21,659 bases of DNA from SHLQ01 sp964562985 (GCA_964562985.1 CAZLWE010000059.1:1-21659), one strand, 5' to 3'. Positions 6,382 through 15,319 are shown, counted from the stretch's first letter. The notes: generated by a model from the letters alone, not told the origin. A program made the numbers and translations.

Positions 6382-6563
6382 TCGGATAGGGCCCGCAGGA
6401 GTTGATAACCAGGGGCGAAGAATCATTTAAGGCTAGCCAGAGCTGCGTGCTGGTTCGGGTCGGGCGGTAACAAAGGTTGCGTTGGTATTCAGAAACTGTT
6501 GAGAATTCACCAAGAAGGTGGCCCGCAATGGGTTGTAATGAGTCTGTCCCGGGCAATCAGCGC

Positions 6564-6569
6564 TAGCGT
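6564..6569 (+). promoter_or_regulatory. -10 hexamer for the ccm operon
   Basis: TAGCGT lies 6 nt before the GTG start of ccmA at 6576, with no Shine-Dalgarno sequence. This is the only good promoter position ahead of the nine-gene ccm block. The rest of 6382-6563, between the divergent sortase and ccmA genes, shows no gene or clear repeat. Confidence 0.42.
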
Positions 6570-6575
6570 TCAGAT

Positions 6576-7229
6576 GTGCCTGAGCAGCCTGCGGTCGATA
6601 TTCGTGACGCTGTCGTCATGCTGGGCCGCTTTCCGGCGTTGGCTGGGACGACCGTGACGATCTCTCGCGGCGAATCGGTATTGCTGCGAGGACCGAACGG
6701 AGCCGGCAAATCCACACTCTTGCGCCTATGTGCTGGGTTGCTACGCCCCGCCCGCGGAGTCGCAAACGTGCTCGGCGTGGATCTCGCCACAAACCGCCGA
6801 GCGGTACGCCATCGGATTGGTTATGTCGGGCATCAGTCGATGCTCTATGACGACCTGACGGTGAAGGAGAACCTGGACTTCTGGTCAAAGGCCGCCCGGG
6901 TCGAGCCCGCACAACAACGCGCTGCGGCTGAGCGCATGCAGATAAGTAGCAGGTTGCAGGACGTCCCGGTTCGTTCGTTGTCGGCCGGGCAGCGTCGCCG
7001 TACGGCGATCGCCGTGGCTGCTGCTCGTCGCCCAGAGCTCTGGTTGCTCGACGAGCCACACGCTGGCCTAGATCAAGACGGTCGCCAAGTGATCGACGAT
7101 CTCATCGCGGATGCAGCCGAGGCCGGGGGAGCCGTTGTAGTGGCTTCACACGAACTCGATCGAGCCGAAACCGTTGTTGATCGGACTGTGGAGATCGCTG
7201 GCGGGTTGGCTACCGAGGTGGTGACCTGA
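6576..7229 (+). CDS. ccmA: Heme exporter ATP-binding protein CcmA
   Basis: The 217-residue ABC ATPase energises the CcmABCD complex, which releases holo-CcmE. Walker A is GPNGAGKST (39-47), the Q-loop is YVGHQSMLY (83-91), the ABC signature is LSAGQ (135-139), Walker B is LWLLDEP (155-161), and the H-loop is VVASHELD near 190. The short length and RRRTAIA context are typical of CcmA, and the next gene is a CcmB permease, which settles the identity. Start GTG is chosen because the protein begins there at the expected distance from the first strand and is preceded by a -10 hexamer. Its TGA overlaps the ccmB ATG by one base. Confidence 0.92.
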   Translation: MPEQPAVDIRDAVVMLGRFPALAGTTVTISRGESVLLRGPNGAGKSTLLRLCAGLLRPARGVANVLGVDLATNRRAVRHRIGYVGHQSMLYDDLTVKENLDFWSKAARVEPAQQRAAAERMQISSRLQDVPVRSLSAGQRRRTAIAVAAARRPELWLLDEPHAGLDQDGRQVIDDLIADAAEAGGAVVVASHELDRAETVVDRTVEIAGGLATEVVT

Positions 7230-7897
7230 TGTTGAGCGAGATCGCTTTGGTCGCCGGAAAGGACCTTCGGGTCGAGCTGCGGTCACGCATTGCTTTGAAT
7301 CAAGTCGCGCCGTTTGCGCTGATGGTCCTCGTGCTATTCGGGTTTGCCCTCGATGCAGACCGAGCAACGCTCACCGCTTTCACGCCTGGCCTCTATTGGG
7401 TAACCATCTTGTTGTCTTCGGTATTGGCCGTCCACCGGTCGGTGGCCATCGAGGCAGGAGAAGGCGCTCGTGAGGGCCTGCTTTTGACCGGAATGCGACC
7501 GGCATCGATCTTCCTTGGAAAGGCCCTTGCGTTGATCGCTCAGCTGCTTGCCGTAGCGGTGGTACTGCTCGGTGGAGTTGCCGTGTTCTACGACGCTCGG
7601 ATTGACGACGGTGTGTTGCTCGTCACGGCTCTCGTGGGCGCAGTCATCGGAGTCGGTGCTGCGGGTACCTTGTATGGAGCGTTACTCGGAGGTCAGCGAG
7701 CGAGGGAGACCGTCTTGCCGATACTGCTGTTGCCAGTTCTTGCCCCGGTCCTTATCGCTGCGACGCGCGCCTTTGGCGATGCGATGGGCACGGTCTCGGT
7801 GAACGGCTGGAGTTGGACGAGCGGCTTGTACGGATTCGCTGCGATCTACGTTGCCCTCGGGGTAGCTACTCATGGGGCACTCATGGAGGAGAACTAA
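7229..7897 (+). CDS. ccmB: Heme exporter permease CcmB
   Basis: This 222-residue integral membrane protein has six predicted helices. The N-terminal VAGKDLRVELRSRIALNQVAPFALMVLVLFGF is the characteristic CcmB opening (cytoplasmic coupling segment with DLR-E-RSR). The segment around 75-95, with EAGEGAREGLLLTGMRPASIFLGKAL, matches the conserved loop E...GA-EGLLL. Together with CcmA it forms the ABC transporter part of cytochrome c maturation System I. Start and stop codons overlap those of ccmA and ccmC (TGATG, TAATG), so translation is coupled. Confidence 0.9.
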   Translation: MLSEIALVAGKDLRVELRSRIALNQVAPFALMVLVLFGFALDADRATLTAFTPGLYWVTILLSSVLAVHRSVAIEAGEGAREGLLLTGMRPASIFLGKALALIAQLLAVAVVLLGGVAVFYDARIDDGVLLVTALVGAVIGVGAAGTLYGALLGGQRARETVLPILLLPVLAPVLIAATRAFGDAMGTVSVNGWSWTSGLYGFAAIYVALGVATHGALMEEN

Positions 7898-8670
7898 TGG
7901 CTGCGACGTCACTCGATGCAGCGCCAATCGCGCCGAATGGGCGAGGGGTCACCCGCTCAAAGACGACGACACTGCTCGGTGTCGCAGTTCTAGCCGGTAT
8001 GGCGCTCTGGTTCTTCCTCGCGTTTGTTGCGACCGGCCCTGACGCGGTGCAACAAGATGCCTTCCGCCTGATCTACGTCCACGTGCCCGCTGCGATCATC
8101 GCCTACCTTGCCTTCTTCGTCACCGCCGTTGGCTCGGTGATGGTGTTGGTCAAGAAGTCGGTGTGGTGGGATCTCGTTGCGGGAGCCTCGGCGGAAATCG
8201 GCGCTCTTGCTGCCGCCCTCACTCTGATAACCGGCTCCATCTGGGGTCGACCCATCTGGAACACCTGGTGGGAGTGGGGAGACGTTCGCCTACTGACCAC
8301 CCTGGTGCTGTTCATGTTGGCGCTCGGTTATCTCGCCATTCGTCGGCTCGAGGGAACTGCAGAGGAGCGGGCCAAGCGGGCTGCCGTCGTCGGGGTCTTG
8401 TTGATCGTCAATGTCATCCTCGTCAACCGGTCTGTTGAGTGGTGGGCGAACCAAACGATCCATCAACGATCCACCATCGCCGAAGCACGAATCGAAGATC
8501 TAAAGGCCTTCACCTTGTTCTTCTCGATCGTTCTTGGAGTTGGGGCCTACGCATGGATGCTCATCCACCGCTTCCGACTCTCCTGGCTCGAACGCCAATA
8601 CGACCGATTCGGCCTCGACGATGCCATCGAGGCTCGCCGTGCTGAAGCAACCACTGGAGATCGATCATGA
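7897..8670 (+). CDS. ccmC: Heme-handling protein CcmC
   Basis: The 257-residue membrane protein has six predicted helices and loads heme onto CcmE. The tryptophan-rich heme-binding loop is IWNTWWEWGDVRLLTTL (from residue 120). The two external heme-ligand histidines are His62 (IYVHVPAA) and His189 (WWANQTIHQ). The order and spacing match CcmC rather than CcmF or CcsA. The start is the ATG overlapping the ccmB stop (TAATG), preceded by a GAGGAG ribosome binding site; a GTG or ATG further upstream would only read into ccmB in another frame. The gene ends ATGA over the start of the small ccmD candidate. Confidence 0.93.
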   Translation: MAATSLDAAPIAPNGRGVTRSKTTTLLGVAVLAGMALWFFLAFVATGPDAVQQDAFRLIYVHVPAAIIAYLAFFVTAVGSVMVLVKKSVWWDLVAGASAEIGALAAALTLITGSIWGRPIWNTWWEWGDVRLLTTLVLFMLALGYLAIRRLEGTAEERAKRAAVVGVLLIVNVILVNRSVEWWANQTIHQRSTIAEARIEDLKAFTLFFSIVLGVGAYAWMLIHRFRLSWLERQYDRFGLDDAIEARRAEATTGDRS

Positions 8671-8834
8671 CCCACGTTGGATTTCTTGTCGCTGGCTGGG
8701 GCATCAGCCTGGTGGCTTGCGCGATCTACGCCGTGACCGTGATGCGTCGGGCGAAGCGGCTCTCCGCTTTGGTTCCACCGGAGCGAGCCCGCTGGATGAC
8801 CGGCGACGATGCTGACGTGATTGGAGAAAGCTGA
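8667..8834 (+). CDS. ccmD: CcmD-like small membrane protein
   Basis: This short gene is easy to miss. It encodes 55 residues: MTHVGFLVAGWGISLVACAIYAVTVMRRAKRL and a polar tail. One membrane helix (about 5-25) is followed by a basic cytoplasmic stretch, and the G-W-G...Y...R-R pattern is like that of CcmD. Its ATG overlaps the ccmC stop by 4 nt (ATGA) and its TGA overlaps the ccmE ATG by 1 nt, exactly where ccmD lies in other System I operons. CcmD helps release holo-CcmE from CcmABC. Sequence conservation in CcmD is low, so the call depends mainly on position, size and topology. Confidence 0.8.
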   Translation: MTHVGFLVAGWGISLVACAIYAVTVMRRAKRLSALVPPERARWMTGDDADVIGES

Positions 8835-9424
8835 TGGAACGCAAGTTCGATATCGACCCAGAGTCACCGGACGCAGCTGAGTTGGATGAAGCGGACCTCG
8901 ATCTGACACCACGGATTCGAGATGGCGAGAAACGTGGTTCGCGCACGTTGCCGACCGTTATCCTCGTCGGCGTTCTGCTCGTCGTCGGGTTTGTACTCTT
9001 CCAAGGTTTGTCCGGCGCGACGCTGTCGATTCAGACGGCCGATACCGCCGTCGCTGATCGTGACGACACTGGCGACCGTCGATTCCGCATTACCGGATCG
9101 CCGATCGCCGTCACCGAAGAGGACTTTGAGATCGGTGGCCAAAGCGCCGTGCGCTTTTCGATCGCGTGCGACGGTTATGTGGTCGACGTGATCCACCACG
9201 GCAATGTCGCCGAAGCCTTCCAGACAGGCGTTCCGGTAGTTCTCGAAGGATCGTGGGAGGACTCGACAGGGATCGCTAACGATTGGGATAGCGGGGCGAA
9301 CGACGGGTTCTACTTCACGAGCGATCGGATGCTCGTCGAACACGACAACGAGTACCGCGAAGATCGCGTCGACGAGATTTCTGCGTGTGGCAATGTCGAC
9401 ATCGCCGACGCATCGGGGGCATAG
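8834..9424 (+). CDS. ccmE: Periplasmic-type heme chaperone CcmE
   Basis: The 196-residue protein has an acidic cytoplasmic N-terminus (1-35), one membrane anchor (40-58) and an OB-fold domain to about 175. The heme-attachment motif is HxxxY: MLVEHDNEY with His170 and Tyr174. GDRRFRITGSPI and VDVIHHGNVAEAFQTGVPVVLEGSW match the conserved R..G and YxGxxPDLFxxGQGVVxxG regions. The long acidic N-terminal extension and the C-terminal tail with Cys185 are not found in the short proteobacterial protein. CcmE carries heme from CcmC to CcmF. It lies 6 nt before ccmF. Confidence 0.92.
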   Translation: MERKFDIDPESPDAAELDEADLDLTPRIRDGEKRGSRTLPTVILVGVLLVVGFVLFQGLSGATLSIQTADTAVADRDDTGDRRFRITGSPIAVTEEDFEIGGQSAVRFSIACDGYVVDVIHHGNVAEAFQTGVPVVLEGSWEDSTGIANDWDSGANDGFYFTSDRMLVEHDNEYREDRVDEISACGNVDIADASGA

Positions 9425-9430
9425 ATCGTT

Positions 9431-11410
9431 ATGCACGTATTGATCGGGTTTGGCTCTGTCTCACTTGGACTTGCGGCGTCGGTGCTCGGCGTCGGGACCT
9501 GTGCATACGCGCTGCTGCGTGACCGCATGGACCTCATGAAGTCGGTGCGCGTGCACATCGCCCTGGTGCTCCTCGCATCGCTGGTGGGCGTCTTGGTCAT
9601 GGAGTCGGCGCTGCTTACGCACGACTTCAGCGTCGAATACGTCGCCAACAACGGCCGACGGGGAACCCCGGTTCTCTTCACGATCGCGACCTTGTGGGGT
9701 GCGCTCGAGGGGTCGATTCTTGTATGGACGCTGATCCTCGCCGGATTCATCGCCGTCGTCGGACACCGGTTCCGTGATCGTTTCGACGACCCGATGATCG
9801 GCTGGGCCATGCTCACCATGCTCGCCGTGGCGGTCTTTTTCTTCGGACTCATGATCGGCCCGGCAAATCCCTTCGTTGGAGTCGCCAATCCTCCCGATGA
9901 CGGGCCCGGGCTAAACCCACTGCTTCAAAACAACGTGTTGGTGGCCTTCCATCCGCCGATGCTCTACCTCGGCTACGTCGGTTTCACCGTTCCGTTCGCT
10001 TTTGCGATCGGAGCGCTCGCGACCGGTCGGGTGGGCGAGGGGTGGTTGATCGAGACTCGCCGCTGGACCGTCTTCGCGTGGGGCTTCCTGACCTTCGGCA
10101 TCGTTCTCGGTGCCTGGTGGAGCTACGAAACCCTCGGCTGGGGTGGCTACTGGGCATGGGACCCGGTCGAGAATGCATCGCTGCTTCCGTGGCTCACCGG
10201 CACGGCGTTTATCCACTCCGTCATGGTCCAAGAGCGCCGCGGCATGCTGCGGGTCTGGAACATCTCCCTCGTCTGTGCGACCTTCGCCCTGACGATCCTC
10301 GGTACCTTCCTCACCCGGTCAGGAGTCATTGCCTCGGTACATGCCTTCGCCGAAGGCGGGGTAGGGCCTGCCCTACTCGGCTTCTTCGCCGTCATCATGG
10401 TCGTCACCGTTGGGCTCATCGGTTGGCGCGGCGACGCCCTTCGCTCGGTCGGTCGTATCGACTCGCCGCTGTCTCGTGAGGGCGCCTTCCTCGCCAACAA
10501 CGTGGTCTTCGCAGCCTTCGCATTCATCGTGCTCGTGGGTACGATCTGGCCGCTCATTATCGAGGCCATCAACGGCGAACGCATCGCCGTCGGAAACCCG
10601 TTCTTCGATCGCATGACCATGCCGATCGGCTTCGTGCTGTTGTTCCTCATGGCGATCGCTCCCGTTCTGCCATGGCGCAAGACCACCGGCGAAGTGCTCA
10701 GCGATCGCCTCTTCTGGCCAGCCGTACTAGGCGTGGCCGCCATGGTGCTCTCGTTAGTGCTCGGTGGCGGCGGGTTCGCACCCGTGCTGGCCTTCGGCCT
10801 CGCCGGTTTTGCTGGCGGCGCTGCGCTGCGCCAACTCGTTCTCGCCACCCGTCGCCAGGGTTGGCGCGGCCTCGTCGGCCGTACCAACGGCGGCATGATC
10901 GTGCACCTTGGTGTCATCTTGATCGCTGTCGCTTTCGCTGCGAGTAACGCATACCTGCGCCAGGCCGAGCTGCAGTTCGACCAGGTCGGCGACACCGCAT
11001 CGCTCGCCGGTCACGAGTTTGTCTTCCGTGGGACCGATCAGGTCGTGCACCCAGACGGCCGCATCGACGACCAAGTGCTCATCGAGGTTGATGGGCGGAT
11101 CGAAACACCGGCTCTCACGGCGTTCCCATTCGCCGGACGAACCATCGGTACCCCGCAGACCCGAGGCACGCTCTTCGACGACGTGCAACTCGCGGTATTG
11201 CCGACCGACGACGACCAAAGCGCCATTGTGCGTGTCACCGTGCAACCACTCGTGATCTGGCTGTGGATCGGCGGCATCATGATGGCCGGAGGCACCCTGT
11301 TGGCGCTCGTTCCCGGGTCGCGCCGACGTCCGACCATGCCAGCCTCGGCTCCCGTGCCGACCAAGGACGGTCCAACCGAACAGATGCCAGAGGCCCCGGT
11401 ACCGGCATGA
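9431..11410 (+). CDS. ccmF: Heme lyase subunit CcmF
   Basis: The 659-residue polytopic membrane protein is normal in size for CcmF. The tryptophan-rich heme domain is GWGGYWAWDPVENASLLPW (236-254). Conserved histidines appear at His174 (FHPPMLYLGY) and His262 (TAFIHSVMVQERRG), and NPLLQNNVLVAFHPPMLY is typical. The NGGMIVHLGV region near residue 490 and a large extracytoplasmic loop to about 605 follow, and the last helix is near 605-630. CcmF attaches reduced heme to apocytochrome CxxCH motifs with CcmH and CcmI. Its TGA overlaps the next start (ATGA). Confidence 0.95.
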   Translation: MHVLIGFGSVSLGLAASVLGVGTCAYALLRDRMDLMKSVRVHIALVLLASLVGVLVMESALLTHDFSVEYVANNGRRGTPVLFTIATLWGALEGSILVWTLILAGFIAVVGHRFRDRFDDPMIGWAMLTMLAVAVFFFGLMIGPANPFVGVANPPDDGPGLNPLLQNNVLVAFHPPMLYLGYVGFTVPFAFAIGALATGRVGEGWLIETRRWTVFAWGFLTFGIVLGAWWSYETLGWGGYWAWDPVENASLLPWLTGTAFIHSVMVQERRGMLRVWNISLVCATFALTILGTFLTRSGVIASVHAFAEGGVGPALLGFFAVIMVVTVGLIGWRGDALRSVGRIDSPLSREGAFLANNVVFAAFAFIVLVGTIWPLIIEAINGERIAVGNPFFDRMTMPIGFVLLFLMAIAPVLPWRKTTGEVLSDRLFWPAVLGVAAMVLSLVLGGGGFAPVLAFGLAGFAGGAALRQLVLATRRQGWRGLVGRTNGGMIVHLGVILIAVAFAASNAYLRQAELQFDQVGDTASLAGHEFVFRGTDQVVHPDGRIDDQVLIEVDGRIETPALTAFPFAGRTIGTPQTRGTLFDDVQLAVLPTDDDQSAIVRVTVQPLVIWLWIGGIMMAGGTLLALVPGSRRRPTMPASAPVPTKDGPTEQMPEAPVPA

Positions 11411-12012
11411 CCGACACCGAGGAGCCGATCGAGATCGAGCTACCCGCCGGCGGAAGCCGACTCGGGCTCATTCTCGCCAGCGGCATGGGAATCGTGCTGG
11501 TGGCGCTCATTGTCGTGCTGGCGACCAGCGAAACGAACCAGGGCCTCGGCCCGAGTCCGCTGATCTCACAGGCCGCGCCGCTCATCGCCGGACCGACGGT
11601 CGATGGCGAGGGCTTCGACCTCGACGATCACCGCGGTCGTTGGGTCGTCGTCAACTTCTTTAGCACCACCTGTATCCCATGCATCGAAGAGCATCCAGAG
11701 CTCATCGCATTCGAAGAAGCGAATAGCCCATCAGGTGAAGCTGCGGTGGTGAGTATCGCCTTTAGCGATCGAGCATCGAACGTCGAAGACTTCTTCGACC
11801 GCAACGGCGGTGACTGGTCGGTCATGGTCGAAGACGTCGGCCAATACGCGATTACCTACGGCGTAGCTGCCGTGCCAGAGACGTTCCTCGTAGCCCCCAA
11901 CGGCATCGTCACGTCGAAGTTCCTCGGCGGTATCACCCAAGCCGATATCGAGAACGAGATCGCCCGCCTCGAAGGCAGGACGGTCACCGGCAATGGCGGC
12001 GAGGCCGGGTAG
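11407..12012 (+). CDS. ccmG: Thiol:disulfide interchange protein, CcmG/TlpA type
   Basis: The 201-residue protein has one N-terminal membrane anchor (18-40) and a thioredoxin fold outside the membrane. The redox motif is CIPC (Cys89, Cys92) in VVVNFFSTTCIPCIEEHPEL, and the cis-proline follows in AAVPETFLV (Pro157). It keeps apocytochrome or CcmH cysteines reduced for heme attachment. The ATG is chosen because it overlaps the ccmF stop by 4 nt; a longer upstream frame starting at 11263 merely overlaps ccmF. Its position between ccmF and ccmH supports CcmG over a general TlpA or ResA protein. Confidence 0.9.
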   Translation: MTDTEEPIEIELPAGGSRLGLILASGMGIVLVALIVVLATSETNQGLGPSPLISQAAPLIAGPTVDGEGFDLDDHRGRWVVVNFFSTTCIPCIEEHPELIAFEEANSPSGEAAVVSIAFSDRASNVEDFFDRNGGDWSVMVEDVGQYAITYGVAAVPETFLVAPNGIVTSKFLGGITQADIENEIARLEGRTVTGNGGEAG

Positions 12013-12014
12013 TC

Positions 12015-12482
12015 ATGTTCTCTCGAAAGGTCCTCCTCTGGCTGTGCCTGCTTGCAGCAGCATCGTCGGCGCTCGTGCTCTCGACGCAGGTTGAGGGTCC
12101 GCCGCGCACGAACGAAGATCGCGTTCGTTCGCTATCGGAAGACTTTGCCTGCCCAACGTGTGATGGTCAGTCGGTTGCCGAGTCGAATGCGGTAGTCGCC
12201 GAAGAGATCCGACGCGATATCCGTAGGCGCGTCGACGACGGCCAGACCGATCTGCAGATCACCGACGCGCTCGTCGGCGCGTATGGCGAGTCGGTCGACC
12301 TTCGTCCCCAAAGCGGAGGCATCATCGGGTTGATCTGGATCCTGCCGGTCGTGGTGATGGTCTTCGGGTTCGCTGCCCTCGCGGCGGTGTTCCAGCGCTG
12401 GCGTACCACCGAAGCGAAACTCGCTACCGATGCAGATGTGGAGCTGGTCGAACAGCTCCGTCAGCAGCGGGGGTTGAGTTGA
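12015..12482 (+). CDS. ccmH: Cytochrome c maturation protein CcmH/CycL (N-terminal redox type)
   Basis: The 155-residue protein has a signal anchor (6-22), an extracytoplasmic three-helix domain and a second membrane helix (102-126). The CPTC motif (Cys46, Cys49) sits in EDFACPTCDGQSVAESNAVVAEEIRRDIRRRV, matching the family LRCxxCQGQSIADSNAxxAxDLR. The motif reduces apocytochrome thiols together with CcmG. The family usually has LRC rather than FAC before the first cysteine. The stop TGA overlaps the start of the TPR gene. Confidence 0.92.
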   Translation: MFSRKVLLWLCLLAAASSALVLSTQVEGPPRTNEDRVRSLSEDFACPTCDGQSVAESNAVVAEEIRRDIRRRVDDGQTDLQITDALVGAYGESVDLRPQSGGIIGLIWILPVVVMVFGFAALAAVFQRWRTTEAKLATDADVELVEQLRQQRGLS

Positions 12483-13633
12483 TGAGCCAGCTGACCGACT
12501 CCGAATTGATCCGCATCGCAGAAGAGCGCGACCACCTACTGGTGTCGCTCGATGACCTCGACTCCGAGTATGGCGCGGGAGATATCGACGAGCTCGACTA
12601 TGCGACCCTGCGCGACGACTACACGGCTCGTACGGCCCAACTCACCCGAGTGCTCGACGGCGCGGCGATCAAACGCACCCGGCGCAAGAGGACGGTGTCA
12701 CAGAAGGCCCTGTGGGCTGTTGGCGTGTTGGCGCTCACCGGGCTGGCGTCGTGGGCCATGATCGCCTTCTCGGGCGCTCGCGGGGCGAACGACACCGCGA
12801 GCGGCGAGATTCGACAGAGCACAGTGACCCTGCTCGCTGACGCTGCTGAGGCCTTTGGTGTTGGCGAGGTTGACCGGTCGATCGAGCTCTACGACGAGGT
12901 CTTGTCCCTGCAACCGACCAACGTCGAGGCCTACACCTACCGCGGTTGGGTGCAATACCAATCCGGTGATCAAGATGCAGCGGTGGCCGACTTCGAGGAA
13001 GCGGTGTTTCTCGACCCGGCCTACGCCGACGTTCGAGTGTTCCGAGCCCTGGTCGCCCTCGATGCCGAGGACTTTGAGACGGCCTCTGACGAACTCGCGG
13101 CTTTCGATGCCGCGAACCCCACCGCCGTTGCTCAGCAACTGGTGGCCCAACGCCAGGTCCGCGAGCGGATCGGCGTCGCTCGAATGGATCAACTGCTCAC
13201 CGACGACCCGGGTATCCCGGATCTTGAGGCCGAGAACATCGGGATCAACGAGGCACAGCTCGCTGGCGAATTGTTCGTCCAGCTGCAAGAACCGGAGAAC
13301 GCGGTGCGCTCCTTCGACGCCGTCCTTGCCGTCGATCCGAACAATGCCGACGCGATGGCATGGCACGGCTGGACACTGGCCCTCCTCGCGCAGTCGGGTG
13401 TCGAGGACTTGTTCACCGACGCGGTCGAGTGGCTCGATCGGGCGGTTGAAGCGGACCCAACCTCGGCTGACGCTCGGGTCTTCCGAGCATTTGTGTTCAA
13501 CCGCTTGGGCCAGGTCGAAGATGCACGTGCCGAGCTGGTCGCCTTCGACTCGCTATCAGAACAGCCTGCCGACATGGTCGAGCTGATCGAACAGTTTGGC
13601 CTTCGCGAGGCGCTCGAACAGTCGGCTTCGTGA
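12482..13633 (+). CDS. CcmI/CycH-like TPR protein
   Basis: The 383-residue protein ends the ccm operon. The N-terminal 60 residues (LDDLDSEYGAGDIDELDYATLRDDYTAR) match the coiled-coil segment L-E-x-D-x-x-x-G-x-I-x-x-x-DY-x-x-L-x-x-x-Y of CcmI. One membrane helix follows at 76-97. The rest is a helical repeat domain with tetratricopeptide units at about 115-180, 255-300 and 320-360 (for example EVDRSIELYDEVLSLQPTNVEAY). CcmI-type proteins deliver apocytochrome to CcmFH by binding its C-terminus. The ATG overlaps the ccmH TGA (TGATG); a TTG one codon earlier is less likely. Confidence 0.82.
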   Translation: MSQLTDSELIRIAEERDHLLVSLDDLDSEYGAGDIDELDYATLRDDYTARTAQLTRVLDGAAIKRTRRKRTVSQKALWAVGVLALTGLASWAMIAFSGARGANDTASGEIRQSTVTLLADAAEAFGVGEVDRSIELYDEVLSLQPTNVEAYTYRGWVQYQSGDQDAAVADFEEAVFLDPAYADVRVFRALVALDAEDFETASDELAAFDAANPTAVAQQLVAQRQVRERIGVARMDQLLTDDPGIPDLEAENIGINEAQLAGELFVQLQEPENAVRSFDAVLAVDPNNADAMAWHGWTLALLAQSGVEDLFTDAVEWLDRAVEADPTSADARVFRAFVFNRLGQVEDARAELVAFDSLSEQPADMVELIEQFGLREALEQSAS

Positions 13634-13644
13634 TTATCTAGGGC

Positions 13645-15174
13645 ATGGCCAACCTGCCCTTCGTCACCGTGGCACAGGCCGCGTTGGACGTGGCGACCAC
13701 GTCGGGCCGTACCGACAAGACGAACATCCTCGCTGAGGTTGTCGCGGCGGCGGGCCCAGCGCTGGCACCGGTGGTCGTGGGGCTTCTGACCGGAGAGGTT
13801 CGCCAAGGTCGTATCGGCGTTGGATGGGCGATGGTTCGAGATACCACCGACAATCGAGCTAACGAACCGACGCTGATGGTCGAGGAGATCGACACTGCGC
13901 TGAGCGAGCTCATCTCCATCACTGGGTCAGGTTCGAAGGCTCGCCGCTTGGAGGTTCTCGATGGCCTGTTCGGGCGGGCAACACCCGTCGAAGCGGACTT
14001 TCTCGGTGCCGTGCTCACCGGCGGGCTGCGCCAAGGGGCTCTCGCCGGCGTCATGGTGGCCGCGATCGCGAAGGCCGCAGGAGTAACCCAGGCCTCGGTG
14101 CGTCGAGCCGCAATGCTGTCAGGGGATCTCGGCGACACAGCGTCGATCGCGTTGTCCGGAGGCATTGACGGGCTTGCAGCTGTGGGTCTTCGGGTTGGGC
14201 GCGGTGTGCAGCCGATGCTCGCTGCCACGGCGACCAGCGTCGCCGAGGCTGTCGAGGAACTGGGCGAGGTGGTCGTTCAGGCGAAGCTCGACGGCATTCG
14301 ACTGCAGGTCCACAAGGTTGGCGACAGCGTATTCCTCTACACCCGTAACCTGAACAATGTCACCGAACGATTGCCGGCGGTGGTCGATCTGGTGCGGGAT
14401 CTGCCCGCCGAAAGCCTGGTGCTCGACGGCGAGCTCATCGGTGTCTCCGAGGATTCTCCCGAGATGTTCCAGGACACCGCATCGACATTCAGTTCGGGCG
14501 GGGAGTCGGGTCGTGTCGCGTTGAATGTCGGATTCTTCGACATCGTGCATCGCGATGGCAAAGATCTCATCGACGAGTCACTTTCGTCTCGACTGGGCAA
14601 CCTTCGAGAGGTCGTTGGCGAGCACGTGATTGACACGATCGTGACCGATGATCCCGATAAGGCGGCGGCTTTCGAAGCCGAAGTGTTGGCTGCAGGACAC
14701 GAAGGCGTCATGGTGAAGGCGATCGATTCGCCCTACGCCGCGGGCAAGAGGGGCAAAACCTGGCGCAAGGTCAAACCGGTCCATACCTACGATCTCGTGG
14801 TACTTGGGGCGGAATGGGGGCACGGACGCCGCAACGGGTGGTTGTCGAATCTTCACCTCGGTGCCCGCGATGGCGACGATTTCGTCATGGTCGGCAAGAC
14901 CTTCAAGGGCCTCAGCGACGAACTCTTGGCGTGGCAGACCCAACGCCTTCTTGAGCTACAAGTCGAACGTGAGGGCGTTGATCCCAGGCGCGACGCCATC
15001 ACCGTGTTTGTACGCCCGGAACTGGTCGTAGAGATCGCCATCGACGGTGTTCAACGTTCCACCACCTACGACGGCGGCTTGGCCCTACGTTTCGCCCGCG
15101 TAAAGCAATACCGTCCAGACAAATCACCCCAAGAAGCCAACACCCTCACCGACCTCCAACACCTCCTCCGCTAA
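13645..15174 (+). CDS. ATP-dependent DNA ligase, LigB type
   Basis: The 509-residue protein has the three domains of large ATP-dependent ligases: an N-terminal helical DNA-binding domain (1-195), the nucleotidyltransferase domain (about 200-380) and an OB-fold (380-509). The adenylated lysine is Lys214 in motif I (AKLDGIR). Motif III is DGELIG (261-266), IIIa is FFDIV (297-301), IV is EGVMVK (353-358) and V is WRKVKP (373-378). The size matches actinobacterial LigB; these bacteria normally also have an essential NAD-dependent LigA, so this enzyme probably has an accessory role in nick sealing. It begins 11 nt after the ccm operon and may be partly co-transcribed with it, without an obvious functional link. 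Confidence 0.93.
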   Translation: MANLPFVTVAQAALDVATTSGRTDKTNILAEVVAAAGPALAPVVVGLLTGEVRQGRIGVGWAMVRDTTDNRANEPTLMVEEIDTALSELISITGSGSKARRLEVLDGLFGRATPVEADFLGAVLTGGLRQGALAGVMVAAIAKAAGVTQASVRRAAMLSGDLGDTASIALSGGIDGLAAVGLRVGRGVQPMLAATATSVAEAVEELGEVVVQAKLDGIRLQVHKVGDSVFLYTRNLNNVTERLPAVVDLVRDLPAESLVLDGELIGVSEDSPEMFQDTASTFSSGGESGRVALNVGFFDIVHRDGKDLIDESLSSRLGNLREVVGEHVIDTIVTDDPDKAAAFEAEVLAAGHEGVMVKAIDSPYAAGKRGKTWRKVKPVHTYDLVVLGAEWGHGRRNGWLSNLHLGARDGDDFVMVGKTFKGLSDELLAWQTQRLLELQVEREGVDPRRDAITVFVRPELVVEIAIDGVQRSTTYDGGLALRFARVKQYRPDKSPQEANTLTDLQHLLR

Positions 15175-15183
15175 TTGAACCCA

Positions 15184-15203
15184 CCCAGGCCCCCTTTCCT
15201 GGG
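15184..15203. terminator. Hairpin between convergent ligase and phosphatase genes
   Basis: CCCAGG and CCTGGG form a 6-bp stem with an 8-nt C/T-rich loop, 9 nt after the ligase stop. It could end transcription from either side, but no T-run follows. The rest of 15175-15319 shows no gene. Confidence 0.3.
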
Positions 15204-15319
15204 GTAGCGCGCAGCTGCGAAGCCGGTGCGAGCGGGCGCGGCCTCTGGCTAGCAGTCTTAGTGAGGAACGAACGGCAGCATCGAGAGCCGTCAGGCTCGG
15301 ATTGCGACCGCTGAGAAGA

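Noticed and set aside
11263..11406. N-terminal extension of CcmG into ccmF
   Set aside because: The stretch is an Arg/His-rich out-of-frame reading of ccmF; the ATGA overlap start gives a normal anchored thioredoxin-like protein.
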